Virus record (IMG/VR): IMGVR_UViG_3300037070_001217
Location: 1 to 64,000 of that record
DNA: 64,000 bases
Origin: a virus
Strand: one strand, 5' to 3'
Notes under the pieces: model-generated
What the model saw: only the letters and a program-made list of their open reading frames with translations
The model's database searches: none
Told to the model about the DNA's origin: nothing
Shown: positions 40,354 through 46,615 of the stretch, one piece after another
Position numbering within the stretch: the first letter of the stretch is position 1
Layout: the number at the start of each line of letters is the position of its first letter
Program-made: the position numbers and the translations under genes

Positions 40354-40557
40354 TCAATAGTCGATGGCCATGCGGCCGGTGTCCTCGTCGTAGTGGTCGA
40401 CTCGGGTGAGGCGGTAGCCGCGCGCCTGCTCGCCGTTGAACTCGGCCTTGGCGGCCTTGATCGCAGCGGCAACGCCAGCGGCATTGACGGTGACCATGCG
40501 GAGCGCGCGAGCGCCGACGCGGGTGCCCTTCTGGAAGTGGACGGTGAACTCGGTCAT
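40354..40557 (-). CDS. Small alpha/beta protein, unknown
   Basis: 67 residues; ATG 40557 has AAAGGAG upstream. The pattern strand-helix-strand (MTEFTVHFQKGTRVGARALR; NAAGVAAAIKAAKAEFNGEQ; YRLTRVDHYDEDTG) is that of a small ferredoxin-like or RNA-binding-type fold. No family recognised. A hairpin at 40586-40601 precedes it. Confidence 0.6.
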   Translation of the reverse strand: MTEFTVHFQKGTRVGARALRMVTVNAAGVAAAIKAAKAEFNGEQARGYRLTRVDHYDEDTGRMAIDY

Positions 40558-40585
40558 GGACCTCTCCTTTCCTGAGATTGGGAAA

Positions 40586-40601
40586 CCCGCCCGGAGGCGG
40601 G
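40586..40601 (-). terminator. Short GC hairpin between two early genes
   Basis: CCCGCC and GGCGGG pair around a four-base loop, followed leftward by TTTCCC. It could attenuate transcription between the genes at 40612 and 40557; weak U-tract, so low confidence. Confidence 0.35.
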
Positions 40602-40611
40602 AAACCAAATG

Positions 40612-40779
40612 TCAGAAGCCGCAGGCGATCATGAAGCGCTCCATGTCGAAGGCGGGGTTCAACTTCTTGAAGGTGCGGCAGAGAGCGGCGGCGACCGCGT
40701 ACAGGGTGGCGGCATCAGCGCCCCCGTCCTTCTGGTACTTGATGGTGGCGGCGATTTCGATGAAGTGTTTCTTGGTCAT
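40612..40779 (-). CDS. Small helical protein, first gene of operon P40817
   Basis: 55 residues; ATG 40779 has AAAGGAG upstream. Two helices are evident (KKHFIEIAATIKYQKDGGAD; ATLYAVAAALCRTFKKLNPA) with a C-terminal FDMERFMIACGF. Similar short sequences occur in other phage early regions. Function unknown. Confidence 0.6.
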   Translation of the reverse strand: MTKKHFIEIAATIKYQKDGGADAATLYAVAAALCRTFKKLNPAFDMERFMIACGF

Positions 40780-40800
40780 GGGGTAGCTCCTTTCCCCCTC

Positions 40801-40845
40801 AATATCGGGTTTCGTAGTACGGCAGTCAAGAGGGGTGTACCACAA
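40801..40845 (-). promoter_or_regulatory. Leftward early promoter P40817 with operator in the spacer
   Basis: Leftward TTGACT (40824-40829) and GATATT (40801-40806) are 17 bases apart. CGTAGTACG is centred at 40817 in the spacer and TGTACCACA at 40840, 23 bp upstream. Confidence 0.7.
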
Positions 40846-40847
40846 AT

Positions 40848-41036
40848 TTATTTGGCCCTGCCGTTTTTCCATTCGAGGAACATGCCGAGCGCGAGGAAAA
40901 GCACCGGGCCGAGCCACAGCCATGACGGCTCGTACCAATGGCCGACGTCGGGCTGGGTGCCGCTGAGAAAGCAGGCCAGCGACTGGTTGGTGTCGTATTG
41001 CCAGTTGCAGAAGTGTTCCCATTCGAGCCGGGTCAT
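40848..41036 (-). CDS. Small single-pass membrane protein
   Basis: 62 residues; ATG 41036 overlaps the preceding stop (ATGA). The N-terminal half is soluble and contains two cysteines; the C-terminal half is a membrane segment (WLWLGPVLFLALGMFLEW) with a short basic tail. An early membrane peptide could act in superinfection exclusion or host modulation, but nothing in the sequence shows which. Confidence 0.55.
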   Translation of the reverse strand: MTRLEWEHFCNWQYDTNQSLACFLSGTQPDVGHWYEPSWLWLGPVLFLALGMFLEWKNGRAK

Positions 41037-41242
41037 GGCTTGATCTCCTCGATCGAAAAGTGGGTGAGTTCCTCGGCGGTCAGCGGGCGCTCGGTGGCAA
41101 AGGTGCCGTAGCGGTGGCGTGACACCGGCATCTCAGGCCGGTTCATCGAGAACTCGGCCGGGATTTCGACGTACCACCACCCGCCGATGTCGGCGGGCAG
41201 GGTGAAGGTCGAGACGGGGCGAAGCAGGCTGCGGTAGGTCAT
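41033..41242 (-). CDS. Small unknown early protein
   Basis: 69 residues; ATG 41242 shares its A with the preceding TGA. Sequence: MTYRSLLRPVSTFTLPADIG, then GWWYVEIPAEFSMNR and a C-terminal LTAEELTHFSIEEI. It appears beta-rich. No family recognised. Confidence 0.6.
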   Translation of the reverse strand: MTYRSLLRPVSTFTLPADIGGWWYVEIPAEFSMNRPEMPVSRHRYGTFATERPLTAEELTHFSIEEIKP

Positions 41243-41634
41243 CAGCCAACGGCCTCCATGCAGAGCTTGTCGCTCAAGGGCTGCAGCACCTCGTTCCAGA
41301 TCGCATCGCAAACCTTGTTGGCGGTGAAGTCAGCGACCAAGTCCCAGCCGTCGTTGCCGTAGACCAAAAAGAACCAGCCCCGGCAGACGCCCTCGGTGTC
41401 GTAGATCAGGATGCTCTCCTCGTCGGTCTGCCAGAGGTTGTCCATGATCTCGCGGTAGCCGGTGCCCTTGACGACCGGCTTGTCTTCGCCGTTGTCGATC
41501 GTGATGGCGAAGCCCCGGGCGAGGCAGGCCTTGACCAGCCCGCTCGCCATGCGCTTTTCCATGCGCATGCGCTTGGCACCGGCCGTCCAGCCCTTGGCTG
41601 TGGCGCGGGCGATTGCGTCGTTGAAAGCGTTCAT
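41242..41634 (-). CDS. Unknown early protein, first gene of operon P41690
   Basis: 130 residues from ATG 41634, with AAGGAGAA upstream. It has a basic N-terminal helix (NDAIARATAKGWTAGAKRMR), then a helix and strands (FAITIDNGEDKPVVKGTGYR; RGWFFLVYGNDGWDLVADFT), an alpha/beta domain. It is divergently arranged with the ribbon-helix-helix gene. Function unknown. Confidence 0.6.
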   Translation of the reverse strand: MNAFNDAIARATAKGWTAGAKRMRMEKRMASGLVKACLARGFAITIDNGEDKPVVKGTGYREIMDNLWQTDEESILIYDTEGVCRGWFFLVYGNDGWDLVADFTANKVCDAIWNEVLQPLSDKLCMEAVG

Positions 41635-41668
41635 GGCTGGTTTCTCCTTGATTCCGTTGGGTACATGC

Positions 41669-41717
41669 ATTATGTAGTACGAACCACGGAAACCGTCAAG
41701 GAGTTCCGTAGTACATT
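41669..41717 (-). promoter_or_regulatory. Early promoter P41690 and operators at the repressor divergence
   Basis: Leftward TTGACG (41694-41699) and TACATA (41671-41676) are 17 bases apart, giving a ~30-base leader to ATG 41634. Palindromes are centred at 41677 (TGTAGTACG, overlapping the -10) and 41711 (CGTAGTACA, close to the rightward regulator gene). Rightward promoter elements for 41735 are not clear. Confidence 0.65.
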
Positions 41718-41734
41718 TTTGCGAGGAGAAACGC

Positions 41735-41950
41735 ATGGACGTAGCAGTGGAAAAGAAGAAAGTCGGCCGCCCGCCGTCGAGGAAGAAGCTCCTGACGCTG
41801 CGGCTCGAACCGGAGATCGTGGATTTCTACCGGGAGCTAGGCGGCAAGGGCTGGCTGCAGGGTGTCAACGATACCCTCAAGCGAGCCATGAATAAGCGGC
41901 TGGCCCGGATGACTAGCCGCGCAACCCCCGCTGCCGCAAAGCGGAAATGA
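41735..41950 (+). CDS. BrnA-like ribbon-helix-helix DNA-binding protein, candidate early repressor
   Basis: 71 residues; ATG 41735 has GGAGAAACGC upstream. Residues 9-17 (KVGRPPSRK) resemble an AT-hook arm. LLTLRLEPEIVDFYRELGGK (19-38) gives the beta strand and first helix, and GWLQGVNDTLKRAM the second, matching the antitoxin/repressor RHH fold (Arc, CopG, BrnA). No BrnT toxin partner is adjacent. It is the only rightward gene in the early block, starts next to two operator palindromes, and its 3' end overlaps the convergent DnaA-like gene by 38 bases. Control of the shared operators is inference. Confidence 0.75.
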   Translation: MDVAVEKKKVGRPPSRKKLLTLRLEPEIVDFYRELGGKGWLQGVNDTLKRAMNKRLARMTSRATPAAAKRK

Positions 41951-42347
41951 TCGTCGTGTGATCCCGCTTGAACTGCCGGGCCAAGTCCATCAGGCCCGGC
42001 CGCCTGCCTGCAATCCGACAGTTGATCCGCACTGCGGCGATCGCGTCAAAGCGTGCCTCCACGATCGGGATCAGGCGGCTGTCGCTCATAACCTCATTCA
42101 CCGAAACGCCGTGCCAGAATGCCACCTGTTGGATGATGGTGATCGGGCTGGTGTATGGCAGGATCGGGATGTTGACCCTTTTGTGGATGACGATCGGCTT
42201 GCGCCTTCGGGGCTTCATCTCGCGCGGGTGTTCTCTATTCCACCGCTGCGCCAGTGCGATCACCCGGTCGCGTCTTGGCGTTGGCGTCTTGGGCTCGACC
42301 AGCCGCTTGGCACCGGCCATCGTGCGCTTCCACGGAACCACCATCAT
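41913..42347 (-). CDS. DnaA domain IV-like (DnaA-box-binding) protein
   Basis: 144 residues; ATG 42347 overlaps the methyltransferase stop (ATGA). After a basic N-terminus, residues ~65-140 resemble the bacterial DnaA C-terminal domain: IIQQVAFWHGVSVNEVMSDS, then LMDLARQFKRDHTTIISALR, where RDHTT (128-132) matches the DnaA signature that contacts the DnaA box. There is no AAA+ domain. It may mark or block the host origin or act at the phage origin. Its 3' end overlaps that of the RHH gene. Confidence 0.75.
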   Translation of the reverse strand: MMVVPWKRTMAGAKRLVEPKTPTPRRDRVIALAQRWNREHPREMKPRRRKPIVIHKRVNIPILPYTSPITIIQQVAFWHGVSVNEVMSDSRLIPIVEARFDAIAAVRINCRIAGRRPGLMDLARQFKRDHTTIISALRQRGLRG

Positions 42348-42964
42348 AGCAGTTTCCCCTGTTTGACCTCCCGGTCGAGCATTCGCAGGATGGTTTCGCC
42401 GCGATGACCTCGGTCCCAGCAAAACCACGCATTGTTCTGCGGCGGCGCTCCCTGTCCCGTAAAGTCCACTTTCCAGCGCAGCAGGTAGACCACGGCTGGC
42501 GGGTGGTATCTCCAGAGCGTTCCCAGTCCAGCGGCTGCAGGCCACGTCCACGGCAGCAGCAGCGCCATATACTCGATGTCGAGCACATGCAGGGCATGGC
42601 TGATCCATCTGGCTTTGCCATCGCGCCAATTCACCAGTGAGAACGGCGGATTGGTGACGATCGCCCGAGCCGGGGCCACGCTGAAGTCGAAGAACGATTG
42701 CACCTTGACGCCGGGACAGCCTCGATCAGCAATGTCGGAGGGAATGACTACGTGGCGGGGCTGCAGCACCCTGACGATCGCGCCATCCCCGGCTGCAGGC
42801 TCCCAGATCGTCCTGAAGGCATCCAGTCGACCGCACTCGGCGCGTACCAGCGCCCGGGTCACCTCGGCCGGGGTGGCATAGTAGTCCTGCGACACCCGCT
42901 CGATCGGCAGCGCGATCTTGCCAGTGGCCGCGAACAGGCCGCGCGCGGATCGCAGTTCAGTCAT
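42344..42964 (-). CDS. DNA N6-adenine methyltransferase-like protein
   Basis: 206 residues from ATG 42964, overlapping the upstream gene by eight bases. WEPAAGDGAI (residues ~54-63) is the SAM-binding motif I, and IVTNPPFSL holds the catalytic NPPF at 105-108, the signature of N6-adenine methyltransferases. The protein is small and has no obvious target-recognition domain. No cognate restriction enzyme is nearby, so protection of phage DNA or a regulatory mark for the adjacent DnaA-like protein are both possible. Confidence 0.75.
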   Translation of the reverse strand: MTELRSARGLFAATGKIALPIERVSQDYYATPAEVTRALVRAECGRLDAFRTIWEPAAGDGAIVRVLQPRHVVIPSDIADRGCPGVKVQSFFDFSVAPARAIVTNPPFSLVNWRDGKARWISHALHVLDIEYMALLLPWTWPAAAGLGTLWRYHPPAVVYLLRWKVDFTGQGAPPQNNAWFCWDRGHRGETILRMLDREVKQGKLL

Positions 42965-43157
42965 CCTTGTACAGCCTCGCTCGCACCGCTGCGTCCTTGG
43001 CCTCCAGCAGCTTACGCAGTGCCACCGTGCGTTCCGGATTGCGCGGCAGATCGCGCACGGTCGCCTCGGCAAGCTGGGCGAACGATTTGGAAATCACCTG
43101 CAGTTCGGCAGGCAGGTGCGCGTAGGCGAAGAATTGCATGATCGGTTCGTTGGCCAT
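42957..43157 (-). CDS. Acb2/Tad1-hairpin-like protein, candidate anti-CBASS/anti-Thoeris sponge
   Basis: 66 residues from ATG 43157, with GGAGCTTGAG upstream; the frame is open further up to GTG 43250 (97 residues). The pattern MQFFAYAHLPAELQ, VISKSFAQLAEA and LPRNPERTVALRKLLEAKDA, AAVRARL matches small helical-hairpin phage proteins I associate with the Acb2/Tad1 superfamily, whose characterised members sequester cyclic nucleotide signals made by CBASS or Thoeris. Ligand residues cannot be judged here and many relatives are untested, so this is a candidate only. Confidence 0.5.
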   Translation of the reverse strand: MANEPIMQFFAYAHLPAELQVISKSFAQLAEATVRDLPRNPERTVALRKLLEAKDAAVRARLYKDD

Positions 43158-43246
43158 CTCAAGCTCCTCTGGCGGGTTGTCCATGCCTGCGTCAGCCGGG
43201 TCGTGCGCGTCACTGAGAAGGGAATCTTGGTAAAGATGGTATCGCA

Positions 43247-43639
43247 TCACTCATAGCCCAGCGCCGCCACCGCTAGCTCGACCGCTGCGCGCAGCGTCTT
43301 GATCTGGTACATGTCGCGCTGATGCTCCTGCATGCGCTCCCTGTGCAGGTTTTCGGCCATCAGGATCGCCTCGTCTCGCGCCTTGATCGACTGGGCGATC
43401 TCGTCGTTGACCGCATCGATACGCACCTGCAGCGATTCAAGCTGCCGCTCGAACGCCGCCCGGCTCTTGTTGATCAGCGTGCTGTGCGATGCCTTCTGAT
43501 GGACCTCACGCTGATCCAAGCGCGGCGTTTCGCCCTGCACATGCAGCGCGTCTTTCATCGGCTCCGGTTCGAGCTTCAGGCTGTCCAGCGCCGTCTCGAC
43601 CGCAGATTCGAAGTCGGTGTCCACCGTGGGTTTGTTCAT
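43247..43639 (-). CDS. Coiled-coil early protein, unknown
   Basis: 130 residues from ATG 43639, with AAGGAGATGAC upstream. The N-terminal ~50 residues are acidic and loosely structured; residues ~50-125 form a long charged coiled coil (LESLQVRIDAVNDEIAQSIK; HRERMQEHQRDMYQIKTLRA). There is no motif beyond that. It lies between the P44010 leader gene and the Acb2/Tad1-like gene. Confidence 0.6.
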   Translation of the reverse strand: MNKPTVDTDFESAVETALDSLKLEPEPMKDALHVQGETPRLDQREVHQKASHSTLINKSRAAFERQLESLQVRIDAVNDEIAQSIKARDEAILMAENLHRERMQEHQRDMYQIKTLRAAVELAVAALGYE

Positions 43640-43640
43640 G

Positions 43641-43997
43641 TCATCTCCTTGCATGGTGAAATTGCTCAACCAGTCTTTCATGGTGCTCTTGTGAAATCCT
43701 CTCGAGCCGGTAACGCTCATGGCGATCGGTGATCTTCCACCCGGTCAGCGGCAGCGTGTCGTTGATGCGCATCAGCAGCCACTCGAAGCTGGCCGCAAAG
43801 CGTGGCTCTTGGCCGTCCGTGTTGCTGATCCGGCGCATCGTGGCGCGGGTGATGGTGCGCGGATGCTGCATGGCCATGAACGACACCAGTCTGGCCCCGG
43901 GATGCTCGCTGTTGAGCCGCTTCAGGATGTCGCCAGCGCGCTCCAGCATCTGTGGATCGCCCTCGACCAGCGGCTTGTGCATTGGGATGACGGTCAT
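43641..43997 (-). CDS. Unknown early protein with probable leaderless start
   Basis: 118 residues. A second internal ATG at residue 6 exists, but neither start has a ribosome site. ATG 43997 lies only about eight bases below the -10 of promoter P44010, so the transcript may be leaderless. The sequence is basic and alpha/beta (HPGARLVSFMAMQHPRTITR; SFEWLLMRINDTLPLTGWKI) and could be a winged-helix type fold, but no family is recognised. Confidence 0.55.
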   Translation of the reverse strand: MTVIPMHKPLVEGDPQMLERAGDILKRLNSEHPGARLVSFMAMQHPRTITRATMRRISNTDGQEPRFAASFEWLLMRINDTLPLTGWKITDRHERYRLERISQEHHERLVEQFHHARR

Positions 43998-44002
43998 GAC
44001 TA

Positions 44003-44034
44003 CCGTAGTACGATCGCAGCTTGTACTACGTCAA
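44003..44034 (-). promoter_or_regulatory. Leftward early promoter P44010 with two operator boxes
   Basis: Leftward TTGACG (44029-44034) and GTACTA (44006-44011) are 17 bases apart. CGTAGTACG centred at 44008 overlaps the -10, and TGTACTACG centred at 44026 lies beside the -35, an 18-bp spacing. The first gene begins almost at the predicted transcription start. Confidence 0.6.
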
Positions 44035-44274
44035 CCCCTTAACCGCCAGCGAGGAGCCAAAACCACGCAGCGCCTTCAACTGCTTCTGCTTGAGCAGGTC
44101 GGGAATGCCCGCCGTCAGCAGCTTGGTTTCCGCAACCTTGGCGGCGGCGTTGGTGGCCGTCGTCGCGCCGCTCTGGGCCCCCGTGGTTTGGGCGCTCATG
44201 AGCGCCGTGGCCAGCGGGGACTGGTTGGTGGCAGTCGGCTGCTTCGGCAGCGTCGGATCGGCAATCTTGGCCAT
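44026..44274 (-). CDS. Small Ala/Thr-rich protein, unknown
   Basis: 82 residues; ATG 44274 has AGGGGAAC upstream. The N-terminus is Pro/Thr/Gln-rich and probably disordered; the C-terminus is a helix (IPDLLKQKQLKALRGFGSSL). Its 3' end overlaps operator box 44026, so transcription through it would cross promoter P44010. Function unknown. Confidence 0.55.
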   Translation of the reverse strand: MAKIADPTLPKQPTATNQSPLATALMSAQTTGAQSGATTATNAAAKVAETKLLTAGIPDLLKQKQLKALRGFGSSLAVKGLT

Positions 44275-44275
44275 C

Positions 44276-44443
44276 TCAGTTCCCCTTCATCGCTCTCTTG
44301 AAACCCGTGTGCTTGTATTCCGGGCTCTTGCGCGCTTCCGTCAGCGCTGCCGCAACGGCCTGCTCTTGAGGATAGCCAGCTTTCTTCATCTCGCTGATGT
44401 TCTTGCTGATCGTTTTCTGGGTTCCACCTTTGGCAAGAGGCAT
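44276..44443 (-). CDS. DUF7218-like small phage protein
   Basis: 55 residues; ATG 44443 has AGGAGACTT upstream. The sequence MPLAKGGTQKTISKNISEMK followed by GYPQEQAVAAALTEARKS fits a widespread small phage family with the pattern G....TIS.NI....GYPQ.QAVA.AL..AR. The role is unknown; the protein is basic and helical. It is the most upstream leftward gene, divergent from the VRR-NUC gene. Confidence 0.7.
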   Translation of the reverse strand: MPLAKGGTQKTISKNISEMKKAGYPQEQAVAAALTEARKSPEYKHTGFKRAMKGN

Positions 44444-44518
44444 GGCAAGTCTCCTATGTCCTCGACATTAACCCCCAGCGTCTGCAGAACCAACATCGAT
44501 TCTTCCCCCCGATCGCCT

Positions 44519-44533
44519 GTCGTACTATAAAAG
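44519..44533 (+). promoter_or_regulatory. Rightward promoter -10 region with operator-like box
   Basis: CGTACTATA, centred at 44525, overlaps a good TATAAA (-10, 44526-44531) facing the VRR-NUC gene. No convincing -35 lies 17 bases upstream (the region is C-rich), so activation or a different sigma contact may be needed. Confidence 0.5.
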
Positions 44534-44554
44534 CTGGACATGGGGAAGAATCAA

Positions 44555-44983
44555 ATGGTAGAGCGCCAACTCGATCTGCTGAAGGGCAAGCGGCAAAAGG
44601 GGATTACTCCCCCCGGACCAACCGAGTTCGAGATTCATTGCACCGTCGCAGACTACCTGCGCAATGGGCTGGCACCGGGCTGGATGTGGTTCCACCCGGC
44701 CAACGGCGAACTGCGCAACAAGGCGACGGGCGGCAGACTCAAGCGCATGGGCGTCAAGCCCGGCGCGAGCGACATCCTGCTTGCCTGCGCCCCGTTCGCG
44801 CGGCTGCATGCCTTGGAATTGAAGCGCAAGGGCGAGAAGTTGCGCGCCGATCAGCGGGAGTGGATGGCAGAGGTGGTGTTCATTGGCGGCGAGGCCGCTT
44901 GGGCCGACAGTGTCGAGGGGGCCATCCAGATTCTGACAGACTGGGGGGCGGTTTCGACTCGCATTCATTTGCAAGACGGCTAA
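44555..44983 (+). CDS. VRR-NUC family nuclease
   Basis: 142 residues. ATG 44555 is preferred because GGGGAAG lies seven bases upstream; ATG 44540 falls at the predicted transcription start. The order TEFEIHCTVADYLR, then GASDILLACAPFARLHALEL and LKRKGEKLRADQREW gives the PD-(D/E)xK core: acidic GxxD, then E-x-K. VRR-NUC proteins cut branched or flap DNA in recombination and repair. It heads the middle operon before the helicase and may partner the RecT-like annealase. Confidence 0.8.
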   Translation: MVERQLDLLKGKRQKGITPPGPTEFEIHCTVADYLRNGLAPGWMWFHPANGELRNKATGGRLKRMGVKPGASDILLACAPFARLHALELKRKGEKLRADQREWMAEVVFIGGEAAWADSVEGAIQILTDWGAVSTRIHLQDG

Positions 44984-44990
44984 AGATAGA

Positions 44991-45023
44991 AAGGCCCGGG
45001 CGTTGGTCGCGCCACGGGCCCTT
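44991..45023 (+). terminator. Possible hairpin after the VRR-NUC gene
   Basis: GGCCCG (44993-44998) can pair with CGGGCC (45015-45020) over a 16-base loop, in the 158-base gap before the helicase gene. There is no U-tract, so it may be an RNA structure rather than a terminator. Confidence 0.3.
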
Positions 45024-45141
45024 AATCCATCCCTCGATCACCGTGCCTGCATCCGTGCGAAGGAAGACGACCTGAAAGGTCATGCACAATGTCGTGTCAC
45101 AATAGCGCAAAGCCCCAGAGAATCAACGGGCGAGGTGTGTT

Positions 45142-46347
45142 GTGAGTGACGCACCCCGGCATTTCCCCGACATTTCCGCCCAGCAAGAGCAATGGTTCAA
45201 GGAGATTCGCGAGGAGGAGAACCGTCGCGGTCGACCCAACGGCGAGTGGCGTGAGAAGCAAGAGAAGGCGATTGAGCCGTTCGCCACCATCCGGGCGTCG
45301 AGCTTTGAAGGCTTGCCGGTGCCAGAGGTCGAGTTCCTCGATGCGCGCAAGCTGCTTCCCCTTGGCCATGCATCGCTGCTCACCGGGGCCACCAAGGTAG
45401 GCAAGACCTACGTTGCGCTGCAGGCTGCAGTTTCCTGCGTCACTGGCACCAACTGGCTCAACGAGCCCATCAAACCGGGGCCGGTGATCTTCTACTCGGC
45501 TGAAGAAACCATCGATGTCCTGCACCTACGCCTCGACAAGATATGCATGGCCGAGCAGCTACACCTGCACCAACTGGGCGATCTTCACCTCATCGACCTG
45601 TCCAAGATCGTCAACGCCGCGCTGATCACCGGGGATAATCGCACCGAAAGCATCACCGAAACGGCTCTCTACAAGGCCCTCGACGTGACGATGAAGCTGA
45701 TCAGGCCGGTCCTGTTGTGGGTGGACAACAAGGGGCTGGCTGTCACCGGCAGCGAGATCAGCCGATCGATGGCGGCTGCAGGAGCGCGGGCTTTCCAAGT
45801 GCTGGCTCACAGGCATCACACCGCGATCGGGATGTTGATGCACCCATCCAACGCTGGCGAGCAGAACGATACAGGCGCATCCGGCTCGACTGCGAACTTC
45901 GCTGGCTATCGCTCCGTGATCTACATGAAGAAGCCCAAGGATGGCGCGGCAGGCGTGCGCACGCTGGAGAACAACCTGACCAACTACAGCGAGGGCGGTA
46001 CGCTGGTGAACCTGCTGTGGGATTTCGGGCGCTATCTCTGCACCGACAAGCCATCGCGCGCCGGGGATGACATAGGCAAGGGTGACAAGGCCGAGCGTGT
46101 GTTCATGAAGCTCCTGCGCTGGCATGACGCGAATGGATTGGGGGATACCCTGTCGCCAATGTCGAGGACAGGATCAGGCTATGCACCAAGCGTCTTTGCC
46201 GCCCATCAGGACTGCGAAAAGGTTACGCCCGGCCAGTTCAAAAGGGCCATGCAAAACCTGCTCGATCGCAAGACCATCGAGATCGCGGAGCGCGGTCCAC
46301 CATCTAAGCGCGTGAAGTTCATTCGCGAGGTGAAATACAACTTGTAG
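45142..46347 (+). CDS. RepA/DnaB-like AAA ATPase (replicative helicase candidate)
   Basis: 401 residues from GTG 45142, with GAGGTG upstream. LLTGATKVGKTYVALQAAVS contains the Walker A motif (GATKVGKT, residues ~83-90); IFYSAEETIDVLHLRL is the conserved strand after it; LLWVDNKGLAV (~191) is Walker B; and HHTAIGMLMHPSN is the sensor-like His strand. This is the RecA-type AAA_25/RepA hexameric helicase family. No primase or polymerase is encoded nearby, so host replication enzymes would be recruited. The C-terminal ~100 residues look like a winged-helix region. Confidence 0.75.
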   Translation: MSDAPRHFPDISAQQEQWFKEIREEENRRGRPNGEWREKQEKAIEPFATIRASSFEGLPVPEVEFLDARKLLPLGHASLLTGATKVGKTYVALQAAVSCVTGTNWLNEPIKPGPVIFYSAEETIDVLHLRLDKICMAEQLHLHQLGDLHLIDLSKIVNAALITGDNRTESITETALYKALDVTMKLIRPVLLWVDNKGLAVTGSEISRSMAAAGARAFQVLAHRHHTAIGMLMHPSNAGEQNDTGASGSTANFAGYRSVIYMKKPKDGAAGVRTLENNLTNYSEGGTLVNLLWDFGRYLCTDKPSRAGDDIGKGDKAERVFMKLLRWHDANGLGDTLSPMSRTGSGYAPSVFAAHQDCEKVTPGQFKRAMQNLLDRKTIEIAERGPPSKRVKFIREVKYNL

Positions 46348-46443
46348 GGGCTGTTCGCTCCCCAGTTAGCGACCCTGTTCTAGCAAACCTGTTTTTGTAA
46401 TGATTTCAACGTTTCGCAGCCTTCGCTCTCCCCAGTCCCCCCT

Positions 46444-46484
46444 ACGGGGGATATACGGCCCTCTCGGGCGGCCGTTATCCCCGT
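46444..46484 (+). other. Long imperfect hairpin in the 46348-46525 intergenic region
   Basis: ACGGGGGATATACGGCC (46444-46460) pairs with GGCCGTTATCCCCGT (46470-46484), a roughly 15-bp stem with two single-base bulges and a nine-base loop. An alternative nests CCCCC/GGGGG at 46438-46450. It lies between the helicase and a tiny membrane protein; there is no U-tract. Possible regulatory RNA element. Confidence 0.5.
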
Positions 46485-46525
46485 GGGGGTTCAATCGGCG
46501 CTACAACCTGAAATGGGAGGAAACC

Positions 46526-46615
46526 ATGATCGACCTCATCGCGGACTACGCTCTCGCCATCGCCATCGTCGCTTGTCTCGCCATCGCGACCGTCTGGTGG
46601 ATGATCTCGTCTTGA
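46526..46615 (+). CDS. 29-residue membrane peptide
   Basis: ATG 46526 has an excellent GGGAGGAAACC ribosome site. The product begins MIDLIADYALAIAIVACLAI and ends TVWWMISS, one complete membrane span with almost nothing else. Such micro-proteins can act as toxins, exclusion factors or holin modulators; the sequence does not say which. It follows a strong hairpin. Confidence 0.5.
   Translation: MIDLIADYALAIAIVACLAIATVWWMISS

Noticed and set aside
41735-41950. BrnT/BrnA toxin-antitoxin pair
   Set aside because: Only the antitoxin-type RHH protein is present; no neighbouring gene resembles a BrnT toxin, so a lone regulator is more likely.
44276-44443. Apparent frameshift in the DUF7218-like gene
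   Set aside because: A first reading suggested an extra base; re-reading the bases around 44400 showed AAG AAC ATC, so the frame is intact.
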